A stretch of DNA of 15,030 bases from Acidobacteriota bacterium. GTDB lineage: Bacteria > Acidobacteriota > Terriglobia > Acidiferrales > UBA7541. The first letter of the stretch is position 1; each line of letters opens with the position of its first letter. Below, one piece after another: positions 1 to 8,373 of this stretch. Location of the stretch: positions 1 through 15,030 of the forward strand of contig QHYF01000263.1 of NCBI GenBank assembly GCA_003224075.1, read 5' to 3'. Under the pieces are notes generated by a model. The model saw nothing but the letters and a program-made list of their open reading frames with translations, did no database searches and was not told the origin of the DNA. The position numbers and the translations under genes were made by a program.

Positions 1-1761
1 GAATTCGTGGTGGTGCAGCACCATTTCGCGGATTCGCGCCAGCGGCGTAAGCGGGTCCAGGATTTTCGCGCCAAACTTCACGTGCGACTTCATCGTCTCC
101 CACTCTTCGGGATTGAGCGGACCGCTCTTATTCAGAATATTTTCCGGGATACCGACCTTCCCGATGTCGTGCAGCACCGCTCCCAGACGAATCTCTTCGA
201 CTTCCGCATCGTTCATCCCCAGGCCTTCGGCAATCAGCGCGGCGTAAGCGGAAACTTTCTGCGAGTGCCCCTGGGTATAGTGATCCTTGGCGTCGATGGC
301 AAAGGCAAGCGAAGTTACGGTGTCCAGCACGGCCTGCGGCAGAGCCTGCGGCCCTTGCGCGGACGCTGCCGCGGTCTTGCTGTCATTCATTTCCGTGGCG
401 GCGAGCGACTCGGTGAACTGCCTCAGGCGCTGGTAAATCTCTTCGAACGCTTCCGGTCCGGTTGAGAAAAGGCGCTTGAGCGTCACTCCAAGATAAGCTT
501 CGAGGACGTCGCGCTTCCATTTCTTCGCTTCGTTGGGATCGAAGTGGTCGGCGGTCGAGACGGCGTTGCCGCCTTGATGTTTCGAAAGATACATCGAGGC
601 GTCGGCAACCTGGATCAGCTCCTGTGGCGATGAGCCGTGCAGCGGATAACAAGCGATGCCGAAGCTGGCGCTGATATTTTTTTCGCGCAAGAGCGGATCG
701 GCGGCTACCCAGCCGCGAAGCTTGCTGGCGAGCTGCCGGGCGTGCTCCATGTTGGTTTCCGGCATCAGAATGACGAACTCATCGCCGCCGTAGCGAGCCA
801 CGACGTCCGAGCGGCGGCAATTGGACTCCAGAATCTGCCCCACGCGCGTCAGCACGAGGTCGCCCTCGAGGTGGCCGTAGAAATCGTTCACGAACTTGAA
901 ACGGTCCAGGTCCATGAGCACCAGCGCAAAGGCGCGCCCCGCGCGAGTGGATCGTTTCCATTCCGCGGAGAGCGCTTCCATGAAAAAGCGATGCGTTTTG
1001 ACCCCCGTGAGTCCGTCGGTGATGGCCTGCTCCTGCGCCTTTTGGAAGGAAAGCGCGTTGTGCAGCGCGCCGGCGATGAGGTCCGCGAGCGTGCGCATCA
1101 GAAGAACTTCTTCTTCGGAGAACTCCGCGGGCGTGGAAGATTCCACGTAGAGAATGCCGTGCAGTTGGTCGGCGTAGAAAACCGGCAGCGCGATCGCCGC
1201 GATGGTGTCAGGCAAGAGCGGCAGCCACGCGCTATCCGTGGGAGAGGCGGAGCGATACACAGCCATGTGGCCATTGCGGGCCACGTGCCCGATCAGTCCG
1301 GCGCCCAGGGGAATGCGATGGCCAAGGGTTCCGCGGCGTTTGCCCGCTTCCGCCTGAATCACGATTTCCCGCGTCGCGTAGTCGAGCACCCCGATGCCGA
1401 TGTGATCGTAGGTGAGGCCGGTTTCCAGTTGGTCGGTGATCTTGGCGAGCATCTCATCGGGATTGAGCGTGGCGATGGCATTGCGCGAAATGGTGTTGAG
1501 CAGCGAGAGGTGCCGGGCCTTGGTGCGCTCTTCGTTGAAGAGGCGGGCGTTTTCAATCGCGATACTCGCCTCGCTAGCCAGAACGCGCAGAAGCTCGAGG
1601 TGGCCTTCGTCAAACGTGCCCTCGTGGTCGGAGAAGACCGCCATGGCCCCGATGGCGTGGTCGTAAGCAACCAGCGGAACGCCGCAAAAGCATCCTTTTG
1701 TGCGAATCGGTTCGACGCCCAGCTTTTTGACCTCCGCGACATAATTGTCGCGGATGAGCAT
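1..1761 (-). CDS. c-di-GMP turnover protein, C-terminal part (GAF-GAF-GGDEF-HD-GYP), cut by window edge
   Basis: This open frame runs leftward off the window, so its true C-terminus is missing. It reads the end of one GAF domain, a complete further GAF domain, then a GGDEF domain and the first part of an HD-GYP domain. The GGDEF signature is intact (775-789). Five residues before it lies RRSD (805-816), a good match to the RxxD inhibitory site that binds product c-di-GMP. The HD pair of the phosphodiesterase half is in LHDIGKVG (166-171). The frame breaks off in HHHEF, just before the expected GYP motif. By family, GGDEF makes and HD-GYP degrades c-di-GMP, so this is a dual-domain signalling protein. 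It is the continuation of the gene beginning at 3139 but in a different reading frame. An ATG at 1761 would allow separate translation, but no ribosome binding site is visible there. Confidence 0.88.
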   Translation of the reverse strand, partial: MLIRDNYVAEVKKLGVEPIRTKGCFCGVPLVAYDHAIGAMAVFSDHEGTFDEGHLELLRVLASEASIAIENARLFNEERTKARHLSLLNTISRNAIATLNPDEMLAKITDQLETGLTYDHIGIGVLDYATREIVIQAEAGKRRGTLGHRIPLGAGLIGHVARNGHMAVYRSASPTDSAWLPLLPDTIAAIALPVFYADQLHGILYVESSTPAEFSEEEVLLMRTLADLIAGALHNALSFQKAQEQAITDGLTGVKTHRFFMEALSAEWKRSTRAGRAFALVLMDLDRFKFVNDFYGHLEGDLVLTRVGQILESNCRRSDVVARYGGDEFVILMPETNMEHARQLASKLRGWVAADPLLREKNISASFGIACYPLHGSSPQELIQVADASMYLSKHQGGNAVSTADHFDPNEAKKWKRDVLEAYLGVTLKRLFSTGPEAFEEIYQRLRQFTESLAATEMNDSKTAAASAQGPQALPQAVLDTVTSLAFAIDAKDHYTQGHSQKVSAYAALIAEGLGMNDAEVEEIRLGAVLHDIGKVGIPENILNKSGPLNPEEWETMKSHVKFGAKILDPLTPLARIREMVLHHHEF

Positions 1762-3139
1762 CGGTGATGTGATTGCCGGTGGGGCGCGCGCGCTTGAGCT
1801 TCCGCGCGCCGTCGATCATCTCCAGATCGAAATGAATTTCGTCGCGCAGCGGATCCAGCTCCGCGATATAGAAATTTTCCACGTCGAAGAGCCGCCGGAG
1901 CTCCTCCCACACTTTCCCCATCAGGTCTTCTTTGTGCAGCGTGGAGCTGAGGGCCCGTCCGATTTCATTCAATACGTGGAGCTCTTCGGAGCGCCGCGAA
2001 GTCTGCTGAATCAGGTAGCTGTTCTCGACGGCCATCCCGATCTGGTGGCCCAGCGCCAGGAGAAGCCGCAGCTCGGCGGGTGTGAAGCGCCGGCTGTCCG
2101 GCGTCCCAAGAAGCAGGACTCCGAAAGCTTGCTCCTTGGCCTGAAGGCTGATGGCCACCACGCTGCGAAGCCCTTGCGCGAGCGCCAGTTCGCGGAAGCG
2201 GCGGATGGACTGCTCTTTTTCGAGAGCCGAGAGCGAGTCGTCACGAAGGTCGCGGAAGCCCAGCAAGCCGCCGAGCCGCGCCACAAGGCCGACGAGATAA
2301 TCGTCCAGGCCCTCATTTTGAGCTGCGCGGCAAAAATCATCACTCAGCCCGACGGCAACGACGGAAGTCGGGCCCTGCGGATCCCCGTGATGCAGAAAGA
2401 GCGCGCCGGCCGGAAGCCGAACCACGCCCAAAACGCGATCCAGGGCTTGCGAGAGCATGCGCTGGATCTCGCCGCCGACAAAGCTCGAGGTCGCCAGGTT
2501 GAGATTCGAAAGCGCCAGCATGTTGCGCTCGATGCGGCGCTTTTCCTCTTCGTAGAGCGCCATGACCATGAGCATGGCCACGAACGCGCATGGCGCGGCG
2601 CCAACGACGCTCATGCCCGCGCCCTGAAGTTCCGGCGTGGCGTTCAGCACCTGGAGGGAAATCCAGAGGATTCCCCACGAAGCGAAAGAAACGCCCAGGA
2701 GCCGATCGGCAAGCGTCTCTTGCCGCCGGCTCTCCTGCCAGAACACCACTGCAACCCCGATGTACAGCAAGGAAGACGGAATGACCGCCGAAACGGAGAT
2801 CGTGTGCGCGGCATTGGCCGCGGCCCAAAGTCCGAGTAAGACGCCCACAAACACAGCGGGGATTTTCCAAGGCTTCCGCTGGGAATAGAGTTGTGCTCCT
2901 AGAAAAAAGAGCACGCCGGCGAGAGCAAAGAGCCAATGATTCAATGCGCTCTGAATCGGGCTCGATGTCATCCACTGAGCGACTGCCGTACCCAGGTAGT
3001 GAAATCCGAAAACCATCCACGCGGCGGTCCACAGCAACAAGTAAGTCTGGCGCTTGATCTTGTAGATATACGCGAAGAAGCCAGCCACCAGGATTGTGGC
3101 GATCAGCAGCGCCAGTGAAATAAAGCTTTCCGGTATCAA
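1610..3139 (-). CDS. c-di-GMP turnover protein, N-terminal part (seven-helix membrane sensor plus GAF domains), frameshifted
   Basis: The first 210 or so residues hold about seven hydrophobic segments (for example residues 7-27, and a last one ending in MVMALYEEEKRR), a membrane-embedded sensor. A first GAF domain follows (about 210-385) and then the start of a second (from about 390, HVLNEIGRALSSTLHKEDLM). After the conserved PTGNHIT the frame leaves homologous sequence at about 1762, and the last 50 residues are basic, proline-rich nonsense ending at 1610. The correct continuation (LIRDNYVAEVKKLGVEP) lies in another frame and starts at once. GAF proteins of this type normally have about eight more residues between HIT and LLIRD. 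A deletion of about 23 or 26 bases would explain both the shift and the gap. The start is TTG at 3139 because no in-frame ATG or GTG lies nearby. No clear ribosome binding site is seen. Confidence 0.8.
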   Translation of the reverse strand: MIPESFISLALLIATILVAGFFAYIYKIKRQTYLLLWTAAWMVFGFHYLGTAVAQWMTSSPIQSALNHWLFALAGVLFFLGAQLYSQRKPWKIPAVFVGVLLGLWAAANAAHTISVSAVIPSSLLYIGVAVVFWQESRRQETLADRLLGVSFASWGILWISLQVLNATPELQGAGMSVVGAAPCAFVAMLMVMALYEEEKRRIERNMLALSNLNLATSSFVGGEIQRMLSQALDRVLGVVRLPAGALFLHHGDPQGPTSVVAVGLSDDFCRAAQNEGLDDYLVGLVARLGGLLGFRDLRDDSLSALEKEQSIRRFRELALAQGLRSVVAISLQAKEQAFGVLLLGTPDSRRFTPAELRLLLALGHQIGMAVENSYLIQQTSRRSEELHVLNEIGRALSSTLHKEDLMGKVWEELRRLFDVENFYIAELDPLRDEIHFDLEMIDGARKLKRARPTGNHITDAHPRQLCRGGQKAGRRTDSHKRMLLRRSAGCLRPRHRGHGGLLRPRGHV

Positions 3140-3597
3140 GACCGCATTCGATTCCCCGCCCGCATCGCGGACGGCATTTCGCTAGTGACAAGGCACAATA
3201 CTTCTTCTTGGTCCGAAACGCACCGGCAACCTCGCCACCTGTACCAGAGGACAGTCGTGCGGCGACGCAGGGAGATCGCGCCGATACACAAAATAAAGTA
3301 CTTGCGATTATGGATTACGAATTTTTCCAGATGCAAGTGTACCAGCGTACTGGTGGCCAAAGAGACAGCATGCTTCCCGTAACGCATTCAATGCACAGGA
3401 GAATCCTACCTGCGTCGTCTTGGTGAATCGAGCGCCAGCAGCCAATCCTTCGAAATTTTCTCTTGCGCGTCGACGTAGGTTTATGTGCTGCTCGGACCTC
3501 TTGCGATGCGTGGAATTTTCAACGGTTCCTCCGAATGGAAAGCCCCGGCCCGCGTACCAGTGCATGGAAAATCGGAATGTCGAATCTCAACCGTTCC
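3140..3597. other. intergenic stretch without a recognisable gene
   Basis: Short open frames exist on both strands, but none has a recognisable motif, a good ribosome binding site or convincing codon use. Apart from the candidate promoter and a small inverted repeat (ACCAG/CTGGT, 3341-3354), I see nothing. Confidence 0.5.
3307..3336 (-). promoter_or_regulatory. candidate sigma-70 promoter for the c-di-GMP gene
   Basis: On the minus strand TTGCAT (3336-3331) and CATAAT (3312-3307) are separated by 18 bases. This leaves a leader of about 165 bases before the TTG start at 3139. It is a match to consensus only, with no supporting operator. Confidence 0.3.
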
Positions 3598-3638
3598 AAA
3601 GAAAAACCGGTAGTGGGTTAATCTAGCCCACTACCGGT
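3598..3638 (-). terminator. Rho-independent terminator of the phosphoesterase gene
   Basis: A perfect 12-bp inverted repeat (ACCGGTAGTGGG at 3606-3617, its complement at 3627-3638) with a 9-base loop. On the minus strand the stem is followed directly by TTTTTCTTT. It starts 24 bases past the phosphoesterase stop codon. Stem, loop and U-tract are all canonical. Confidence 0.9.
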
Positions 3639-3661
3639 GATTTAAGCGGCTATCTGCTGTG

Positions 3662-5341
3662 CTATTCGTCCAATTCGTCGCCGCCGAACTGCTTCGCGTT
3701 ATAGACGTTCGAGAGGTCGTTCACCGCCGCGTCACGGGAACTCATCGGCAGCAACCCGAAGAGGCGCTCGATCGTCGCCAGGATCGAAGTCGTGTCGTAC
3801 TGCGTGTGGTCGATGGCGAAGTTGCCGCGCAGGAAGGGAGACACGATCAGGGCGGGAATCCGCGTCCCGGGGCCCCACTGGTCGTGGACGCCCGGTGCAC
3901 CACCCTGGCCTGGCGGCGAGACGTGGTCCCACGCGCCGCCGAACTCGTCGTAGGTCACGACGATCATCGTGTCCTTCGCGCAGCCGCTGCCCTCGATCGC
4001 CTGCAACAGCGCTACAACGTGCTCGCTGCCGCGAGTCACGCTGGTGTAGCCGGGGTGCTCGTTGTTCGGTGCGATGGGCTTGACGAAGCTGACCGAATTG
4101 AGCTGGCAGGCCTCCGCAGAGGAGTTTGCGAGCTGGATGAATTCCAGTTCGTCACGCAGGTGCGCTCTACCTGCCGTACCCGGTGCAAACGATGCGTAGT
4201 AGTTGAACGCATTGTGGTGGAACTGGAACTGCTTGTGCGGGCAGAAAGGATAGGCGGGGTTCGGAGCCGAGTATGGATCAGAACATGTCGGACCGTCGCC
4301 ATTCGTCCAACCGGGCGAGCCGACATCTCCGTCCGCATTCGACCACCCGCCAGAGTACCAAGCCCAACTAACACCGTCCATGCTAAGTTCGTCCCCGATT
4401 GTCGTCCCCGACTGTGGCGGTAGCTGCGGTCCTCCGCCGTGCGGCTGGTAGGTAGGCTGGATCGTGTTGATCGCGTAGTCGCCGCACGCGAGGCCCGCAA
4501 CGGGCGAAGGGCACGCGACGGTGAGCCGGTCGTCTCTGACGGGCCCGGTCGCATGGTAGAGAAGGTAATTGTTTGGCATTCCGTTCGCGTCCACGATTGA
4601 GTGGCGCTCGGCTGGGGCGCTGGGCCATGTTGGTGTTGCAGCGGCGATCAGCCACTGGTGATTGAGAAACGAGCCGCCAAACGCTGCCTGGAAGAAGTTA
4701 TCCAGGATCGCGTAGTGCGGATGGCCGTCGCTGTGCAACGGCAGCGCCCGCGTATCGTAGAAACCCATCGTGAGGCCGATGGCGTCGCTGCCGGTCACGT
4801 AGTGGTCCTGCTTTCCGCCGTCGAGTTGGTACTGTTCCTGATAAAAGCGGTGTACGAGGTCGCGCGTGCAGCCCCCCGGCAGGTTGTCCGGGCTCGGCGG
4901 CAGCGCGTTCGTCCCCTGGCTCGGCTTCGGGCAGGTCTGAGTGTTCGCTGGAATGAAAGCGTCAATCTGGAATGGCGAGTTTGTGAAATGGCTTCCGAAT
5001 GTAGTCGCCGTAGTGGAGTCCACGCAGTCGGCTAGCAATGGCGGCGAGGTTAGGCTGAAGTCGTTCTGTAGCAGGCACGTGTACGGAGCGCTGGCTTGGC
5101 CAACCTGGATGGTGTGTGCGGAATCGGCGTTCGCGCGGCCGTTTACGCCCTCCCATCCACCGTAAAGGTTGTCGAAGCTGTGATTCTCCTGGTAAATGAC
5201 GACAATATGCTGGATGTTCCCAAGCTTGTTGTTGCGCGAGCCGGCGGTTGCCGTCAACGATTGCGAGCGGCCCATGGGTGCCGTGACCGCCAAAACAACG
5301 GCGAAAACAACTGTGGTACCTAAGAACTTTGAATGAATCAT
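3662..5341 (-). CDS. secreted phosphoesterase, phospholipase C / acid phosphatase (AcpA-like) family
   Basis: A 559-residue protein of the phosphoesterase family that includes bacterial phospholipase C and AcpA-type acid phosphatases; these hydrolyse phosphate esters outside the cytoplasm. Residues 1-27 form a signal peptide (short charged start, hydrophobic run, small residues before SQS). The family signature QENHSFDNLYG is at 51-61. The second metal-binding cluster TYDEFGGAWDH is at about 463-473, with D465, E466, D472 and H473 as likely ligands. A GGSFLNH segment near 222-228 lies in the middle of the catalytic domain. The ATG at 5341 is chosen because AAGGAGGT lies four bases upstream and the signal peptide starts there. 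The frame stays open upstream for 27 more codons, which resemble the leader of the 5519-5899 gene. The natural substrate cannot be told from sequence. It is a single gene with its own terminator. Confidence 0.9.
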   Translation of the reverse strand: MIHSKFLGTTVVFAVVLAVTAPMGRSQSLTATAGSRNNKLGNIQHIVVIYQENHSFDNLYGGWEGVNGRANADSAHTIQVGQASAPYTCLLQNDFSLTSPPLLADCVDSTTATTFGSHFTNSPFQIDAFIPANTQTCPKPSQGTNALPPSPDNLPGGCTRDLVHRFYQEQYQLDGGKQDHYVTGSDAIGLTMGFYDTRALPLHSDGHPHYAILDNFFQAAFGGSFLNHQWLIAAATPTWPSAPAERHSIVDANGMPNNYLLYHATGPVRDDRLTVACPSPVAGLACGDYAINTIQPTYQPHGGGPQLPPQSGTTIGDELSMDGVSWAWYSGGWSNADGDVGSPGWTNGDGPTCSDPYSAPNPAYPFCPHKQFQFHHNAFNYYASFAPGTAGRAHLRDELEFIQLANSSAEACQLNSVSFVKPIAPNNEHPGYTSVTRGSEHVVALLQAIEGSGCAKDTMIVVTYDEFGGAWDHVSPPGQGGAPGVHDQWGPGTRIPALIVSPFLRGNFAIDHTQYDTTSILATIERLFGLLPMSSRDAAVNDLSNVYNAKQFGGDELDE

Positions 5342-5377
5342 AACCACCTCCTTAAGGCGAGCATCTTCACGAAGTAA
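5342..5377 (-). promoter_or_regulatory. phosphoesterase translation leader with perfect Shine-Dalgarno; copy A of a shared leader
   Basis: AAGGAGGT at 5353-5346 sits four bases before the ATG. The 36 bases before the start match the leader at 5900-5935 at 27 of 36 positions without gaps. Several of the differences are at third codon positions of a shared frame reading LLR..RLKEV. Confidence 0.6.
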
Positions 5378-5518
5378 CATCCGGAACCAAATCCCTATCA
5401 CCACTGATTCATGAACCTTCACAACTGAGTCGGGAGGGCTGAGTTCAGACCTGAGACACTTTGTCGTGTCCTGGGAAGACCAGGGGACGTCGAGTTCTTG
5501 AAACGGCTGAAAGAAGAC

Positions 5519-5899
5519 CTAGCAGCGGCAAACGCAGACGAGATCGAGCAATTCCGACGAGGCCAAACGTCGAGTACAAATAGGCGGTGTGAACAGGCGG
5601 AACAGAACAATTACGGAAATCTGGGAGTGCTGGAGTGAAACAGCAACCAGTCTTTGCGCCTTGGCTGGATGATTCGATCGCAAGACGCCATTAACATCGT
5701 CAGTGAGATCCGGGGAGATCAAAACGTACGCAATCGAGAAGATAGCAACCGCAATGATTACGAATCTCGCAGCTCGCATCATGGCTCGACGTTTATAGCT
5801 TCGGTTTACGTTCCTGTCAAGTAGCAAGACTGATTGCTGCGCGTAGTTGCTCCGTTTCCTCCCTTGGAGGCGTCGCCAGCCGTTGAGCGCGGCGGTCAC
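5519..5899 (-). CDS. small membrane protein of unknown function
   Basis: I do not recognise a named family. With the GTG start at 5899 it has 126 residues. AAGGAGGT lies four bases before this GTG, which is why I prefer it. An ATG at 5782 would give an 87-residue form that starts just before the first membrane helix but lacks a good ribosome binding site. The first 40 residues are basic and polar. A clear transmembrane segment follows (FVIIAVAIFSIAYVLI), then a polar stretch with TDDVNGVLR, a second hydrophobic stretch (QISVIVLFRLF), and a cysteine-rich tail ending in LLDLVCVCRC. The terminal Cys-x-Cys-x-Cys could bind metal or carry a modification, but that is speculation. Its translation leader resembles that of the phosphoesterase gene downstream. 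Confidence 0.55.
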   Translation of the reverse strand: MTAALNGWRRLQGRKRSNYAQQSVLLLDRNVNRSYKRRAMMRAARFVIIAVAIFSIAYVLISPDLTDDVNGVLRSNHPAKAQRLVAVSLQHSQISVIVLFRLFTPPICTRRLASSELLDLVCVCRC

Positions 5900-5935
5900 A
5901 AATACCTCCTTAAGACGAGTTGTGTCGCGAAGTAA
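5900..5935 (-). promoter_or_regulatory. translation leader with perfect Shine-Dalgarno; copy B of the shared leader
   Basis: AAGGAGGT at 5911-5904, four bases before the GTG at 5899. Same length and spacing as copy A at 5342-5377, with TTACTTCG at the far end in both. Confidence 0.55.
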
Positions 5936-5956
5936 TTCATAAAAACTTTCTTCCAT

Positions 5957-6251
5957 ATTCAGCGACGATACTGCATCTGATCGGCCAAACGCTCGCGGGC
6001 CCTTAGCTCATGAAATCAATGTTTATTTCACCAAGAACGACTCGGCCAAAAAAGCATCGCCGGCAGATTTGGCTGACACTGACAGGACTTGCTGACATGT
6101 GAGAGAAGGCGGCCAGGCTTAGCCTTGTTTGGATTCCGATAAGAAATCACTTTCGAACTGAGCCATTAGCTAAAAATCGGTCAAAATGGACGGGACCAAA
6201 CGGTTTCGCTACACTGAGCGTTCGAATTTGAGCGGAAAAACGCAACAGACA
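5957..6251. other. divergent intergenic region before gltX
   Basis: It must hold the promoters for gltX (plus) and the small membrane protein (minus), but no convincing -35/-10 pair stands out. An inverted repeat TGAAAT/ATTTCA (6011-6016 and 6025-6030) could be an operator. TGACA occurs three times between about 6073 and 6098. An in-frame ATG at 6186 could lengthen gltX by 22 codons. Confidence 0.35.
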
Positions 6252-7760
6252 ATGAGTGAATCCAGCAAGAAAACACCAGGCGTGCGCGTGCGCTTTGCTC
6301 CGTCCCCAACCGGTTATCTGCACGTGGGAGGAGCGCGGACTGCCCTATTCAACTGGCTCTTCGCTCGTCACCATGGCGGTACGATGATTCTCCGCGTCGA
6401 AGACACCGACGCCGAACGCAATAAGCCCGAACTCGTGCAGGGAATTCTGGATGGATTGCAATGGCTGGGGGTGGATTGGGACGAGGGCCCCTTTTACCAG
6501 TCGCGGAGAACGGAATTGTATCGCGCGGCAGCGAAAAAATGTTTGGCCAACGGCACGGCATTTTTGTGTTACTGCCCCGCGGAAAAATATGCCGGCGGAG
6601 ATTACGCGGAACCAGCTCAGGACGAAGAACCGAAGGGTGGCGGGCCGCGCCGCGTCACGCGCTGCTCCTGCCGCGATGGAAGGCCTTCGAATCCCGGTGT
6701 AAAGCCCGCGATCCGTTTCAAGGTTCCCCTGGGCGGCGCTACAAAATTCTTCGACGCGGTTTTTGGCGAGCGCGAGTTTTCGAACGAGGAAATCGAGGAC
6801 TTCGTGCTCCTGCGTTCCGGCAAAGGTGACGAAGAATTCGGCCAGTCCATGTACCAGTTGGGAGTGGTCGTCGATGACATCGACATGCGCATCAGCCACG
6901 TGATTCGCGGCGCCGACCACATTTCAAACACCCCCAAGCAGGTGTTGCTCTACCACGCGCTCGGCGCGCGGCCGCCGGTGTTTGCTCACGTGCCGCTGAT
7001 TCTCGGCGCGGACAAATCGCGTCTTTCGAAACGTCACGGCGCAACGGACGTGAACATGTACCGCGCGGAGGGTTTTCTGCCGGAAGCTTTCCGCAATTTT
7101 CTCGCGCTGCTCGGCTGGTCCGCGGGCGGCGACGAAGAATTCATTCGAACGAAGGACTTGATTGGAAAATTCTCGCTCGAAGGCGTGAGCCGCACGAACG
7201 CGGTCTTCGACCGCCCGAAACTCGAGTGGTTCAACACGCAGTATCTGCAAAAACTTCCGATCGAGGAGCTGCTGCCCGAAGTCGAAAATGAATTGAAGCG
7301 CAGCGGCTTGTGGAAAGCGGAATGGGCCGCGGGCGCGGCCCCGGGCCCGGATGGACGGGATCACGCATGGTTTTCGAAAACCGTGGATTTGCTGCGTCCG
7401 CGAATCCGCCTGTTGCCGGATTTTTCCACGTGGTCGCGCGCGTTTTTCAGCGACGAATTCACGCGCGACCAGGCGGCAAAAGAAAAATTCTGGAAAGATC
7501 CCAAACTCCCGGAACTGCTCGCGAAGCTTGCCGGCGCGCTGGAAAAACTCAGCGAGTGGAACCACGATGCCTGCGACCATGCCACGCGCGCGGTCGCGGA
7601 AGCCGCCGGCGTCAAGGCCGGCCTGCTGATCAACGCCACGCGCGTCGCGATTGTCGGCCAGGCCGTCGCGCCCCCACTCTTCGACACCATGGCCGTTCTC
7701 GGGCAGCAGCGTGTCGTCCGCCGTCTGCGCGATGCGGTGTCTGGTTTTGGCAAAACCTAA
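6252..7760 (+). CDS. gltX: glutamyl-tRNA synthetase
   Basis: A 502-residue class I aminoacyl-tRNA synthetase that charges tRNA-Glu in the cytoplasm. The HIGH-type motif is in APSPTGYLHVGGARTALFNW (residues about 16-35). The KMSKS-type loop reads SRLSKRHG (near residue 257). The zinc site of bacterial GluRS is seen as two Cys-x-Cys pairs, C106/C108 and C138/C140. The C-terminal anticodon-binding region is complete and the length is normal. I choose the ATG at 6252 because the family motif RVRFAPSPTG normally begins about ten residues from the start. An ATG at 6186 is in frame, and neither start has a strong ribosome binding site. Sequence alone does not show whether it also misacylates tRNA-Gln. 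It is the only large plus-strand gene and converges with the DsbD-like gene. Confidence 0.96.
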   Translation: MSESSKKTPGVRVRFAPSPTGYLHVGGARTALFNWLFARHHGGTMILRVEDTDAERNKPELVQGILDGLQWLGVDWDEGPFYQSRRTELYRAAAKKCLANGTAFLCYCPAEKYAGGDYAEPAQDEEPKGGGPRRVTRCSCRDGRPSNPGVKPAIRFKVPLGGATKFFDAVFGEREFSNEEIEDFVLLRSGKGDEEFGQSMYQLGVVVDDIDMRISHVIRGADHISNTPKQVLLYHALGARPPVFAHVPLILGADKSRLSKRHGATDVNMYRAEGFLPEAFRNFLALLGWSAGGDEEFIRTKDLIGKFSLEGVSRTNAVFDRPKLEWFNTQYLQKLPIEELLPEVENELKRSGLWKAEWAAGAAPGPDGRDHAWFSKTVDLLRPRIRLLPDFSTWSRAFFSDEFTRDQAAKEKFWKDPKLPELLAKLAGALEKLSEWNHDACDHATRAVAEAAGVKAGLLINATRVAIVGQAVAPPLFDTMAVLGQQRVVRRLRDAVSGFGKT

Positions 7761-7850
7761 ACCCACCTAGACCCAACTTCGACCCAAGTTCCATCCGGCG
7801 AATCCAAATATTGAATTGATTTTGAAGTGGGTTGTCGCGGCATGGCCGGC

Positions 7851-8363
7851 CTACTGTTTCGCATTCGCAAAGATTTCAGCGTGGGCGGGCCTGGAGGCGG
7901 AGGCTGCGGAGGCGACGTTAATGGCGACATCAAGGGTGAGGGTGACGGGGGGCAGGCAGAGTTCGGTGCTGCAGGCTTGGTAGCGGAGTTTCAAGGGGAT
8001 GTGCTGCGTGCCGAGCGGCGCGTTTGCGAGCGCGGTGACGGGCATGCGAAGCGTCACCGTGTCCTGGTAGACGTTCAGCGGCGTTTTGGAAAAAGCGAAT
8101 TTTTCGAGCTTGCCCTTGGGATAGACGACTTCGCCGCCGCTGAAGCCGGCGGGCAGTTCGGCTTTGAGGTCGGTGGCGATGAGATATTCTTCCGATTTTT
8201 CGCGGGCGTTGACGTGAAAGCCCGGACGGATTTTCATGACCGCGGCAATCAGAAACGAGCTGCCGCGGCCGGCGGGATCGAGAGAAACGTAGGTCTCGGG
8301 CTTCACGACATCGCGGCCGGAAGGAACCTGCGAATTTGCAGCGGGCGACAGGGCGACGCACAA
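7851..8363 (-). CDS. DsbD N-terminal-domain protein (thiol-disulfide family), start region disturbed
   Basis: About 170 residues forming a stand-alone version of the periplasmic immunoglobulin-like domain of the thiol:disulfide transporter DsbD. The key motif YQACSTELCLPP (C131 and C136) matches the redox cysteine pair of DsbD-alpha, which passes electrons to periplasmic partners. No membrane or thioredoxin domain follows. The given start is a TTG at 8363. The N-terminus (CVALSPAANSQ) looks like the tail of a signal peptide whose beginning is missing. A GTG at 8377 overlaps the stop codon of the upstream gene as GTGA and would begin VKFSR, but it is one frame out. A short deletion just after it would explain both facts. 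Expected location is the periplasm. It is probably co-transcribed with the frataxin-like gene. Confidence 0.8.
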   Translation of the reverse strand: MCVALSPAANSQVPSGRDVVKPETYVSLDPAGRGSSFLIAAVMKIRPGFHVNAREKSEEYLIATDLKAELPAGFSGGEVVYPKGKLEKFAFSKTPLNVYQDTVTLRMPVTALANAPLGTQHIPLKLRYQACSTELCLPPVTLTLDVAINVASAASASRPAHAEIFANAKQ

Positions 8364-8373
8364 CGCGAGAACT

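Noticed and set aside
1..6. The window starts exactly with an EcoRI site (GAATTC)
   Set aside because: This could mark the end of a cloned insert, but other GAATTC sites occur in the window (for example 9171) and one coincidence proves nothing.
637..2839. Long open frames on the plus strand opposite the c-di-GMP gene
   Set aside because: They are antisense to well-supported minus-strand domains, have no recognisable motifs, and arise from GC-rich codon bias.
7761..7850. Possible terminator between gltX and the DsbD-like gene
   Set aside because: AACCCAC and GTGGGTT are complementary but lie about 60 bases apart without a compact stem or U-tract.
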